Assembly: GCA_029432795.1 (NCBI GenBank)
Contig: JARNMJ010000018.1
Span: 16,254 to 80,253 of the forward strand
Direction of reading: 5' to 3'
Length of the DNA: 64,000 bases
Origin: Pontiellaceae bacterium B12219
GTDB taxonomy: Bacteria; Verrucomicrobiota; Kiritimatiellia; Kiritimatiellales; Pontiellaceae
Positions 35,468 through 42,957 of this stretch are shown in pieces. The position numbers and the translations under genes are program-made. Numbering within the stretch: position 1 is the stretch's first letter; every line of letters starts with the position of its first letter. The notes below the pieces were generated by a model. It saw only the letters and a program-made list of their open reading frames with translations. It was not told the origin of the DNA and did no database searches.

Positions 35468-36129
35468 TTCATGAATTCCGACAATTCGTTTTGCATCTGC
35501 CTTCGTGCGTAAAACAGCCGCGATCTTACTGTTCCTACCGAAGCCCCCACTACTTTCGCGATTTCATCGTGTGGAATTCCCTGCATATCATGCATCACCA
35601 CAACCGTTCTGTGCTTCTCTGACAGACCTTGCAGTGCTTCGTTCAATTTTATTTGAAGTTCCGATAAGCTGATGCTTCGCAAGGGAGATCCTTTGGCGGT
35701 CAGATCGTGGTAATCATCGTCGAGTTTAATATCCTGATCGAAGGAATCAAGACTCAGCGCACGCTTGCGATTGCGCTTTTTTCTATAGTTTATGGTTTTA
35801 TTTACACCTATGCGATAGAGCCAGGTATAGAAAGAAGACTTTCCTTTGAAGCGGGGTAATGCCTCGAAGGCCTTAACAAAAATTTCCTGCGTCAGGTCTT
35901 CGGCATCCTCACGATTGGAGGTCATATTGTAGGTCAGGCTGTAAATTCGGCTGTGATAGCGCTCAACAAGCAGATCAAATGCCTGAATATCGCCCTGTTG
36001 GGCTTTAAGCACCAGTTCATCATCAGAAGGTCCATCATCCTCAACCACGTCCTCTTCGGAAGCAGCACCGGAAACCGGTTCTTCGTCGTCCGGAAGCTCA
36101 TCCGGTTCAAGATTTACATTACCTACCAT
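35464..36129 (-). CDS. RNA polymerase ECF-type sigma factor
   Basis: A 221-residue sigma-70 family factor. An unusual acidic N-terminal extension (about 1-35) is followed by sigma region 2 (AFDLLVERYHSRIYSLTYNM, EDLTQEIFVKAFEALPRF, SSFYTWLYRIGVNKTINYRKK) and region 4 (LSEKHRTVVVMHDMQGIPHDEIAKVVGASVGTVRSRLFYAR). It is similar to RpoE-like factors and is co-translated with the downstream membrane protein, its likely regulator. Confidence 0.9.
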   Translation of the reverse strand: MVGNVNLEPDELPDDEEPVSGAASEEDVVEDDGPSDDELVLKAQQGDIQAFDLLVERYHSRIYSLTYNMTSNREDAEDLTQEIFVKAFEALPRFKGKSSFYTWLYRIGVNKTINYRKKRNRKRALSLDSFDQDIKLDDDYHDLTAKGSPLRSISLSELQIKLNEALQGLSEKHRTVVVMHDMQGIPHDEIAKVVGASVGTVRSRLFYARRQMQNELSEFMK

Positions 36130-36209
36130 ACGTGCGCGCTATGTTAATACAAAGCGTCCCCCTTGCGAGTAAAAACCTTCAAGACCTTCAAAGGGTGAAA
36201 TTCGTTCAA

Positions 36210-36959
36210 TTATTTCCGAGACGGCGGCACTTTTCCCAGCTCGGCCAACACCAGTTTCAGGTCGGTCCAGACCTCTTTTTTCTTCGATGGATCCCGTAAA
36301 AGATAAGACGGGTGAAAGGTCGGCATCAGTTTAATGCCGGCATATTCCTGCCAAACACCGCGCATCCGGGTGATACTCACCGGTTTCCCGAGCAACCCTT
36401 CAATGGCGGTTCCACCCAGGCCGACAATCAGTTTAGGTCGAATCAGCGCAATCTGCTGCCGAAGATACGGCAAACACATTTTCATTTCGTCCTTCACCGG
36501 TTTTCGGTTATTCGGCGGACGGCACTTCACCACATTGGCAATATAAACGTCCTCCCGCGCGTAGCCCATGGCCTCGATCATTTTATCGAGCAGCTGTCCG
36601 GCTTTGCCGACAAACGGACGGCCCTGCATATCCTCTTCCGCACCCGGGCCCTCGCCGACAAAAAGAATATCCGGCGCATCGCTCTTCCCCTCTCCCGGCA
36701 CCGTGGTGGTGCGCGCCTGACAGAGGTCACAATTCGTGCAGGTTGAAACATGGGCAACGATGGCTTCCAGCGATTGAAAATCGTCCGGAATCGGCACCGC
36801 ATCAACCACGACTTCCTCCGGCACTTCCGGTTCGGGATCTTTGGCAAGTGCTTCCAGCACCGCGCGATCGACCTCCAACCGCTGGACGCCTTCATCGCGC
36901 TGATACTCGAGATACTTCTCGATATCTTCAATTAATCCGTAATAGGTGGTTTCCGCCAT
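36210..36959 (-). CDS. Family 4 uracil-DNA glycosylase (Fe-S)
   Basis: A 249-residue DNA repair enzyme that removes uracil. Markers: four iron-sulfur cysteines from CTNCDLC (Cys74-80), VKCRPP (Cys146) and MCLPYL (Cys162); the active-site block FVGEGPGAEEDMQGRPFVGKAG; and the substrate His in MPTFHPSYLLR. The N-terminal 60 residues are a variable acidic extension. Its ATG overlaps the stop of the RluA gene (TGATG). Confidence 0.9.
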   Translation of the reverse strand: MAETTYYGLIEDIEKYLEYQRDEGVQRLEVDRAVLEALAKDPEPEVPEEVVVDAVPIPDDFQSLEAIVAHVSTCTNCDLCQARTTTVPGEGKSDAPDILFVGEGPGAEEDMQGRPFVGKAGQLLDKMIEAMGYAREDVYIANVVKCRPPNNRKPVKDEMKMCLPYLRQQIALIRPKLIVGLGGTAIEGLLGKPVSITRMRGVWQEYAGIKLMPTFHPSYLLRDPSKKKEVWTDLKLVLAELGKVPPSRK

Positions 36960-37879
36960 CAGCTTTCCCGCAATTCATCCAAAAGTGAGCGCATATCATC
37001 AAATAACGGCGCCTCGAAAGAAAGCCTTTTCCCCGATTCCGGGTGAGTAAATGCCAGCCTTTCCGCATGCAGCATCTGGCGCTCAGGCCTGAGCGGCAGG
37101 TGATGTTTTCGCGAACGGCCATAAACCGAATCGCCGACAATCGGGTGTTTAATATGGGCCATATGCACCCGAATCTGGTGTGTACGGCCTGTTTCAATCT
37201 TCACCTGCATCAGCGCACATTCCTCAAACTGTTCCAGACATTGGAAATTTGAAATGGCATTTCGGCCGCCCTCTTTCAAGACCGCCTGTTTTTTACGATG
37301 CACCGGATGCCGCCCGATCAGCGTCTCAATGCGCCCGCTTTTCGGAGGGGTTCCCCAAACGAGCGCCAGATAGGCCTTTTCAGTTTCCCGTTGCTTAAAC
37401 TGACGCTGCAGCTCGGCAATGGCTTTTTCAGATTTACCCACCACCATCACCCCGCTGGTTTCCTTATCCAACCGATGCACCAACCCCGCCCGTTCCAGGG
37501 TTTGGAAAACCGGGTCGTGAAACAGCAGCCCGTGCAACAGTGTGCCCGATGGATTGCCAACGGCAGGGTGCACCACCAGCCCCGGCGGTTTGCTCAGCAC
37601 TAAAACCGCATCGTCTTCATAAAGAATTGTAAGCGGAATATCTTCCGGGATGGCCACCAGCGGAGCCCGCGGCGGAATTGACCAGCTCACTTCATCCCCG
37701 TTTCTCAGCTTGGTATTCGGTTTGCACTTCGCTCCATTCACCGTTACCCGCTCGTTTTCGATGAGCGCTTTGCACTGCGATCGGGAGAGATCCGCCTGCG
37801 CCGATGCCAGAAACGCATCGAGCCGCATTTTTGCACCCGCACTATCCACCACTAAAGTTTGTTGATTCAAATTTTTCAT
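36959..37879 (-). CDS. RluA/RluD-family 23S rRNA/tRNA pseudouridine synthase
   Basis: A 306-residue enzyme. An N-terminal S4 RNA-binding domain (about 17-75) is followed by the RluA catalytic domain with motif I GLVHRLDKETSGV (catalytic Asp138), motif II (ETEKAYLALVWG) and motif III (TGRTHQIRVHMAHIKHPIVGD). This architecture fits RluD, which modifies helix 69 of 23S rRNA, but specificity cannot be fixed from sequence. Two perfect TTCCA...TGGAA palindromes are read here as F-Q-C-L-E and F-Q-T-L-E. Confidence 0.92.
   Translation of the reverse strand: MKNLNQQTLVVDSAGAKMRLDAFLASAQADLSRSQCKALIENERVTVNGAKCKPNTKLRNGDEVSWSIPPRAPLVAIPEDIPLTILYEDDAVLVLSKPPGLVVHPAVGNPSGTLLHGLLFHDPVFQTLERAGLVHRLDKETSGVMVVGKSEKAIAELQRQFKQRETEKAYLALVWGTPPKSGRIETLIGRHPVHRKKQAVLKEGGRNAISNFQCLEQFEECALMQVKIETGRTHQIRVHMAHIKHPIVGDSVYGRSRKHHLPLRPERQMLHAERLAFTHPESGKRLSFEAPLFDDMRSLLDELRES
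37232..37246. repeat. TTCCARNNNYTGGAA palindrome
   Basis: Perfect core, centre GACAT. In the RluA-family gene, F-Q-C-L-E. Confidence 0.8.
37493..37507. repeat. TTCCARNNNYTGGAA palindrome
   Basis: Perfect core, centre GGGTT. In the RluA-family gene, F-Q-T-L-E, just before the catalytic motif. Confidence 0.8.
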
Positions 37880-37915
37880 AGCTCCAATATGGCCGCTTAT
37901 TTTGAGGAGCGTACC

Positions 37916-38680
37916 ATGGACATACAAGCGGAACTTATCTCGATCGGAAATGAATTACTCAGCGGGCAGACGCTGAACACCCATGGACGCGATCTCGGCC
38001 AGGCCCTTTCCGAGCTCGGCCTGCGCCTTTCGCGCGACACCACCATCCCCGACGACATTCCAATCATTGGAAATGCCGTGGAAGACGCCTTCAACCGCGT
38101 CGACCTCGTTTTTATGAGCGGCGGCCTCGGCCCGACCACCGACGACATCACCCGCGATGCGCTTGCCAAACTGTTCGGCCAGAAGATCGTCATCCATCAA
38201 CCGACCGTTGAACATCTGAAGGGCTGGTTTGAACAGCGCGGCCGAACCATGACCATTGCCGCCACCCGACAGGCGCAGGTTCTCGAAAGTGCCGCCGTTC
38301 TTTTTAATTCTGTCGGAGCCGCCCCCGGACAGCGGATTGAAACGGGTAACGGGAAAGTCCTGTTTGTACTGCCCGGCCCGCCCAACGAATTCAACGCCAT
38401 TCTTAAAGAAGAGATTATGCCGTGGCTGCAGATTCGTTACGCCGACATCAAACCGCAGTTTGTTCGCTTTGTTCAAACCAAGGGAATTGGCGAATCGGAT
38501 ATCGTGACCATTCTCGAAAACGAAAATTTCCAACCTTCGGAAGTCGAACTCGGCTTTTACCCCGGACAGGGCAAAGTGAAAATCCGCCTGTCAGCTCAGG
38601 CCGAACATGCGGCCAACGTAACCGAAGCCGAGCAAACCCTCAACAAACTGCTCGCCGAGCACCTCGACCTTTTCGAATAG
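37916..38680 (+). CDS. CinA N-terminal (MoCF_biosynth) domain protein, lacks PncC domain
   Basis: A 254-residue protein matching the N-terminal part of CinA: AELISIGNELLSGQTLNTHG, FMSGGLGPTTDDITRDAL, VLFVLPGPPNEFNAI, then part of the middle domain (VRFVQTKGIGESDI). Full CinA (about 410 residues) ends with a PncC nicotinamide-nucleotide amidase domain that is absent here; the stop is followed by a terminator-like hairpin, so the short form looks stable. The N-terminal domain hydrolyses ADP-ribose or other nucleotide phosphates in studied homologues. Start follows GAGGAG; divergent from the RluA gene. Confidence 0.85.
   Translation: MDIQAELISIGNELLSGQTLNTHGRDLGQALSELGLRLSRDTTIPDDIPIIGNAVEDAFNRVDLVFMSGGLGPTTDDITRDALAKLFGQKIVIHQPTVEHLKGWFEQRGRTMTIAATRQAQVLESAAVLFNSVGAAPGQRIETGNGKVLFVLPGPPNEFNAILKEEIMPWLQIRYADIKPQFVRFVQTKGIGESDIVTILENENFQPSEVELGFYPGQGKVKIRLSAQAEHAANVTEAEQTLNKLLAEHLDLFE
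38058..38072. repeat. TTCCARNNNYTGGAA palindrome
   Basis: Perfect core, centre ATCAT. In the CinA-like gene, read I-P-I-I-G-N. Confidence 0.8.
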
Positions 38681-38711
38681 AAACAGAACTTCCGGGACAG
38701 GCAGAAACAGT

Positions 38712-38741
38712 AAGGACCGAAAAACAGATCGGCCCTTTTTT
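38712..38741 (+). terminator. Probable terminator after the CinA-like gene
   Basis: 9-bp stem AAGGACCGA/TCGGCCCTT with one mismatch, followed by T-rich DNA. Confidence 0.55.
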
Positions 38742-38761
38742 CAGGACCCTTATTTTTCTGC

Positions 38762-40033
38762 CTATTTCTTTCTGAGCAGCGCGGCGAAGGCGCCGTCGGT
38801 GCCGGAATCCGGAGGAAAGGCTTTTCCGGTTTTCACGAGGCGGAAATCGGGGTTGTCCCGAATCCATTTAGCGACCAGATCTTCATTTTCTTCCGGTTCC
38901 AGACTGCAGGTACTGTAGACGATGCGCCCTTTTTCCTTCAGCAGTTTTGAGCAGGCGGTAAGAATCGCCCGCTGCAAATCAACAATACTCTCCATACGCT
39001 CCTGATCGATCCGCCAGCGGGCATCGGCGCGGCGTTTCAGCACCCCGGTATTCAAACAGGGCACATCCAGCAGAATGGCATCGAATTTCCGATCGCCGAA
39101 AACAGACAGTGCTTTCCGGGCATCGCCTTTCACAATTTCGATCCAGTCGAGCTTGAGACGTTTCTGGTTTTCTTTCAGCACATCAATACGGTCGTCGTGC
39201 ATATCCATGGCAACCAGCTCGCCGCGGCCATCCATCCGGCCGGCGATCATAGCGGTTTTTCCGCCGGGCGCGGCGCAGGCATCGAGCACGGTTTCGCCGG
39301 GGCGCGGTGCGAGCAGATCCACCGAAACGGAGGTGGCCGGATCCTGCACAGTGAACCAGCCTTCGGTATAGCCGGGTACTTTGCGCACACCGACGCCGCG
39401 CGGCAGAATGAGAAAAATCTCTTTATCACTATAAGGATGCATCAGCGGTTCAATATCCGCTTCGCGCAGTTTATCGATGAATTCGGCGGCATCGACAGTT
39501 GATTGCTCAATTCTAAGAATGGTGGCGGGCGGCTCGTTGTTCCATTTCGCCAGATCAGCGGCGTCTTCTTCGCCATAATTGATTGCCCAGCGGTCCATCA
39601 GAAATTTCGGATGCGAAAGTCGGATGTGTACCGGCTGATTTTCCAGATCCTTTAATATGCCGGCTTTTTCGCGTTGCGCGCGCCGGAGCACGGCATTGAT
39701 CATTTTCACCGGGCCGCTTCCTTCGGGACGGCCTTTGGCGGCATTCACGGTTTCGTTAATCGCAGCATATTCCTCCACTTTATCCATAAAAAGGAGTTGG
39801 TAAAGCCCGACCCAAAGCACGGCCCGGTAAAACAGCTGCGGTTCATTTTTAAGCCATTTACTTTCCAGCCACTGGAAGATCTCGCGGTTGCGCACCACCC
39901 CGTTGACTACTTCGAGAATAAAAGCGTGATCGTCCTTTAATTTAGCTAACTGGCGGTCCGGGAAGCTCTGGTCTTCCAACCATTGGAATACGATTTCGGC
40001 GGCAACGAGCCGGCTGTTTTTCTTTTTCGACAT
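38762..40033 (-). CDS. rsmB: 16S rRNA (cytosine-C5) methyltransferase RsmB/Sun family
   Basis: A 423-residue enzyme. The N-terminal NusB-like helical domain (about 1-125) is followed by a linker and the NOP2/Sun SAM-dependent methyltransferase domain: DACAAPGGKTAMIAGRM (motif I), AMDMHDDRI (II), DAILLDVPCLNTGVLKRRADARWR (motif IV with the PC cysteine) and IVYSTCSLEPEENE (motif VI with the catalytic cysteine). It methylates C967-type positions in 16S rRNA in known RsmB. Two palindromes both read F-Q-W-L-E within its N-terminal domain. Confidence 0.92.
   Translation of the reverse strand: MSKKKNSRLVAAEIVFQWLEDQSFPDRQLAKLKDDHAFILEVVNGVVRNREIFQWLESKWLKNEPQLFYRAVLWVGLYQLLFMDKVEEYAAINETVNAAKGRPEGSGPVKMINAVLRRAQREKAGILKDLENQPVHIRLSHPKFLMDRWAINYGEEDAADLAKWNNEPPATILRIEQSTVDAAEFIDKLREADIEPLMHPYSDKEIFLILPRGVGVRKVPGYTEGWFTVQDPATSVSVDLLAPRPGETVLDACAAPGGKTAMIAGRMDGRGELVAMDMHDDRIDVLKENQKRLKLDWIEIVKGDARKALSVFGDRKFDAILLDVPCLNTGVLKRRADARWRIDQERMESIVDLQRAILTACSKLLKEKGRIVYSTCSLEPEENEDLVAKWIRDNPDFRLVKTGKAFPPDSGTDGAFAALLRKK
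39863..39877. repeat. TTCCARNNNYTGGAA palindrome
   Basis: Perfect core, centre GCCAC. In rsmB, F-Q-W-L-E. Confidence 0.8.
39974..39988. repeat. TTCCARNNNYTGGAA palindrome
   Basis: Perfect core, centre ACCAT. In rsmB, F-Q-W-L-E, 111 bp from the previous site. Confidence 0.8.
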
Positions 40034-40330
40034 AAGATTATTTCCTGTAAATGCCCGCGCACTCTACCTTTTTTTCACCGTTTGGAAAGCCAAACTGCGG
40101 CCCACGCAACGGCATCTGCGTTTCCGCCGTGTGGAAACGGATGAACAAAACCCCAGCTTTTAAGCATTATTTTTTGCGGAAATTTAATTTACATAAAAAG
40201 CAAGAGTTCAACCCGCCTTTATGAATCTGCGCAAATTGTCTCCGCAGAACCGTCTATGGCATACGATCTGCTTTTAATGTCCGCATTAAACTTAAAGTTG
40301 ATAATAACCTGAATGGGAGTAGTTACCGAA
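40034..40330. other. Divergent promoter region, rsmB / motor operon
   Basis: Gene-free, AT-rich towards the motor operon. It contains one palindrome with a single mismatch (40122-40136). No confident promoter boxes were identified. Confidence 0.35.
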
Positions 40331-41746
40331 ATGAAAACAAAAATGACACCGATTGTATCATGGAGTATATGGGCCGGCGGCCTGTCTCTCGTGATGGGTA
40401 TAATTACGCGAAACCAGTTGGTCGCGGGATTCAAAGCCGATGAAACCTTTATGAGCGTAGTCATCGCGTTCGCATTTGCCGCAGGACTCATCATTTCCCT
40501 GCTGACGGCGATCAAACTGAATAAAGAGTGGGCCGTACTTACCGACATTAAGCACTCCAATAAAATTCCGTCCTCTGGCGATGACTCCGATCTGGTCGGT
40601 GTGTTCGCAAAACTTCAGAATTTTAAGGAGCAGGGAGAATCTGTTGACCCGCATGCCGCCATTGACAGTTATCATGCCCGGTACAACTCGCGCGTTCGAC
40701 GCGTTTCCATCATCGCCGCCCTCATTATCTCCATGGGGTTGCTCGGCACAGTGGTGGGCTTGATTATTTCGATCTCCGGCTTGGGCAGCATGGTTGAAAA
40801 TATCGGCCTGTCCAAAACCGGAATGATGGATGCCATGCGCACAACATTCTCAGGAATGGGTACTGCATTCTACACCACCTTTTTCGGCGCACTCGGCGGC
40901 CTGATTCTGCGCGCGGTTGCGGTTTCGCAACTGAACTCCCTTTCAGAACTCTGTTCTGAAGCGGCGGAATATGCGGACAACAAGCTGATTATCAAGGCGG
41001 AAAGCAAAGAAAGCGCCATGAACGAGCAGGTTGCCAAGGTCATCAGCAGCTTCGAAAACATGCAGGTTCAGATTGATTCATTAACCATTAGCATTGCCGC
41101 TTCGATTGAAGCCACGATGGCTAAATTCGGCGAATCCATCGAGGCCGTTGGCCAGCATGCATACAATGCCACGTCGGAAGCTGTCACGGGCATGACCGAT
41201 CAGATGGGCACCTTCAGCAGCACCATCGAAACCTCCCTCTCGGAATACAACGAGCAGATTCTGAAAGCCGGCGAAGATACCCGCGCAGCCATCGGCACGG
41301 TTAATGAATCCATTGTGAAATCGGGCGACGAACTGCATGAATGCTTCAGCGGCCTGAACGATACCATCCATAGAGCCGGCGAAGGCGTAACGGAGTCCTT
41401 CGAAGGTCTGAACGGAACGATCGGTGAAGCCGGCGGCAAGGTCACCGAAGCATTTGACAGTCTGAACGAATCTGTTCATCAGGCCAGCGACACTGTTTCC
41501 GGCTCGCTCGCGGACTTCAAACTCGCCGTGGAAGGAACTGCCATCGAATTAAATACAGCGGTTGGTGAACTGCACAGTTCAATCAATCAGGCTACCGGTG
41601 AAATGGTAACCATGGCGAAAGCTAAAATGGATATCGAAGCACAGGAAATTGCCGGACAGCTCTCGCTTGCCGCGAGCTCCATCCAGCAGTTTCTGCAGAA
41701 GAAATCCTCAGTAGAAGACGAAGATTCCAATCAGAAGGTGGCGTAA
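40331..41746 (+). CDS. MotA/TolQ/ExbB-type proton-channel subunit with 18-residue repeat tail (ZorA-like)
   Basis: A 471-residue protein. Four predicted membrane helices: about 9-25, 38-60, 124-146 and 165-192. The last pair holds the MotA/ExbB core (IISMGLLGTVVGLIISI and FSGMGTAFYTTFFGALGGLIL). A helical cytosolic tail of about 270 residues follows. From 319 to 426 the tail is six in-register 18-residue repeats, e.g. ECFSGLNDTIHRAGEGVT, ESFEGLNGTIGEAGGKVT, EAFDSLNESVHQASDTVS; 18 residues is exactly five alpha-helical turns. A channel ring with a long cytosolic tail resembles ZorA of Zorya more than ExbB or MotA. Start chosen at 40331, with GGGAG 10 bp ahead. Its stop overlaps the next start (TAATG). 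Confidence 0.8.
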   Translation: MKTKMTPIVSWSIWAGGLSLVMGIITRNQLVAGFKADETFMSVVIAFAFAAGLIISLLTAIKLNKEWAVLTDIKHSNKIPSSGDDSDLVGVFAKLQNFKEQGESVDPHAAIDSYHARYNSRVRRVSIIAALIISMGLLGTVVGLIISISGLGSMVENIGLSKTGMMDAMRTTFSGMGTAFYTTFFGALGGLILRAVAVSQLNSLSELCSEAAEYADNKLIIKAESKESAMNEQVAKVISSFENMQVQIDSLTISIAASIEATMAKFGESIEAVGQHAYNATSEAVTGMTDQMGTFSSTIETSLSEYNEQILKAGEDTRAAIGTVNESIVKSGDELHECFSGLNDTIHRAGEGVTESFEGLNGTIGEAGGKVTEAFDSLNESVHQASDTVSGSLADFKLAVEGTAIELNTAVGELHSSINQATGEMVTMAKAKMDIEAQEIAGQLSLAASSIQQFLQKKSSVEDEDSNQKVA

Positions 41747-42957
41747 TGCGTGCCTCAACCCGTCATGAAGCGCCATCCGACGGCGATGGCATCTTTGAGT
41801 CCTTCTCGGACATGGTTCTCTGCACCGTTATCGTGCTGATTACCCTCGTGGTGGTGCTCGCGCTGAATGTGGTTGAACAGCTCAATGTCTACATCGAGCC
41901 GAACCACTTCAGCGGAGGAGCAACCCGCCCCTGGATTTATCTCCAGGCACAGCAGGCTGATTATTCCAAAACAACAGCCGCAAACCTTTCCTTCGAACGT
42001 GCGGTATATGGTGACCAGCCCTTTGTGATGGTCAACCTGTTCAGCCCTAATTCCGCGAATACGAAAACCAGCGTTGAAGATGGTCTGGTATCCGCAGAAG
42101 AAGGCCAGTCGTTCCACGGACAGTACGACCTGACCGCCTTCAATTTCCTGCAGCTTGCTGCCGGAATTGAGCCGGGGACATTCCCGGTGAACGGCAATCC
42201 GACCGCCCTGCTTCTCCCTAAGTTTTCGCATAAAGACATCCTGCTGGAAACCGGTGTGCCCAATGGCTACACCGCCAAATCCGACAGCGACCTTGCGCTG
42301 AAAACCATGGCACTGGCCTGGCCGGTTTATAACCAGCAGCTTTTCCCGCGCCGAGCCGCAAAGGATTATCTGCATGCCCGCACGAAAATTTTTGTGGAGG
42401 TACTGGACTCAACAGAAGACACGCATCGGATCATGATCGGTCATACGGTGTTCACACTTCCGCAGGATATAGAAAACGGTCGCCTGGGGTGGCTGGCCGG
42501 CTTCTCATCCGGCCTCACCGAAGTGGTATATCTCGGCGAAGCCTGGAGCGATCCGGCGGCACGCACCAATAAACGGATCGAGTTCTTCGAACAGAACGGA
42601 TTTGAAGAAGCTGCAGCGGCTTACCGTGCCTTCAGTTTCCCTGAAGCATTGAATAGCCAGCAACAAACAATGGTTCGTAAATTAGCCAGTATCGGCCCGA
42701 ATTTAACGCAGGCCCAGCTCGAGAACTATGTCCGTTCGGCTGAAGCCCAGCAGAATATTTCAAGGGCCATCATCAATGGCGGGGATGCAGGATCTTCGCT
42801 TCCGCCATTGCTGGCCCATAAAGATGCGTGGAAGGCCTATACCGAAAGCTGCATTCAGGCAGAACTCGGCACCACGCCTCCGGCATGGTTGATGAGCGAG
42901 TTTCTCGTTCCGCTCGGATTCGACCAGGCAGTGGTTCGCGGACTGCGCGACAGCTAG
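41746..42957 (+). CDS. MotB/ExbD/ZorB-like stator partner with unknown periplasmic domain
   Basis: A 403-residue protein with a short cytosolic N-terminus and one membrane helix (about 21-43, FSDMVLCTVIVLITLVVVLAL) that places an acidic residue (Asp22) at the mouth of the helix, as the proton-binding Asp of MotB/ExbD/ZorB. A periplasmic region of about 350 residues follows. I do not recognise an OmpA-like peptidoglycan-binding motif in it, unlike MotB or ZorB. Translationally coupled to the channel gene. Together they predict an ion-driven rotary or pulling machine of unknown purpose. Its stop shares CTAG with the convergent protease gene. Confidence 0.75.
   Translation: MRASTRHEAPSDGDGIFESFSDMVLCTVIVLITLVVVLALNVVEQLNVYIEPNHFSGGATRPWIYLQAQQADYSKTTAANLSFERAVYGDQPFVMVNLFSPNSANTKTSVEDGLVSAEEGQSFHGQYDLTAFNFLQLAAGIEPGTFPVNGNPTALLLPKFSHKDILLETGVPNGYTAKSDSDLALKTMALAWPVYNQQLFPRRAAKDYLHARTKIFVEVLDSTEDTHRIMIGHTVFTLPQDIENGRLGWLAGFSSGLTEVVYLGEAWSDPAARTNKRIEFFEQNGFEEAAAAYRAFSFPEALNSQQQTMVRKLASIGPNLTQAQLENYVRSAEAQQNISRAIINGGDAGSSLPPLLAHKDAWKAYTESCIQAELGTTPPAWLMSEFLVPLGFDQAVVRGLRDS

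Noticed and set aside
41285..41608. Repetitive 54-bp periodicity resembling a CRISPR or minisatellite
   Set aside because: It is the coding DNA of the 18-residue protein repeats; units diverge in sequence and there are no identical repeats with variable spacers. No CRISPR array is present in the window.
40331..42957. Calling the motor pair a Zorya defence system
   Set aside because: The channel and tail layout is similar, but ZorC/ZorD/ZorE genes and the OmpA-like ZorB domain are missing; flanks are RsmB and a protease/exonuclease VII cluster.
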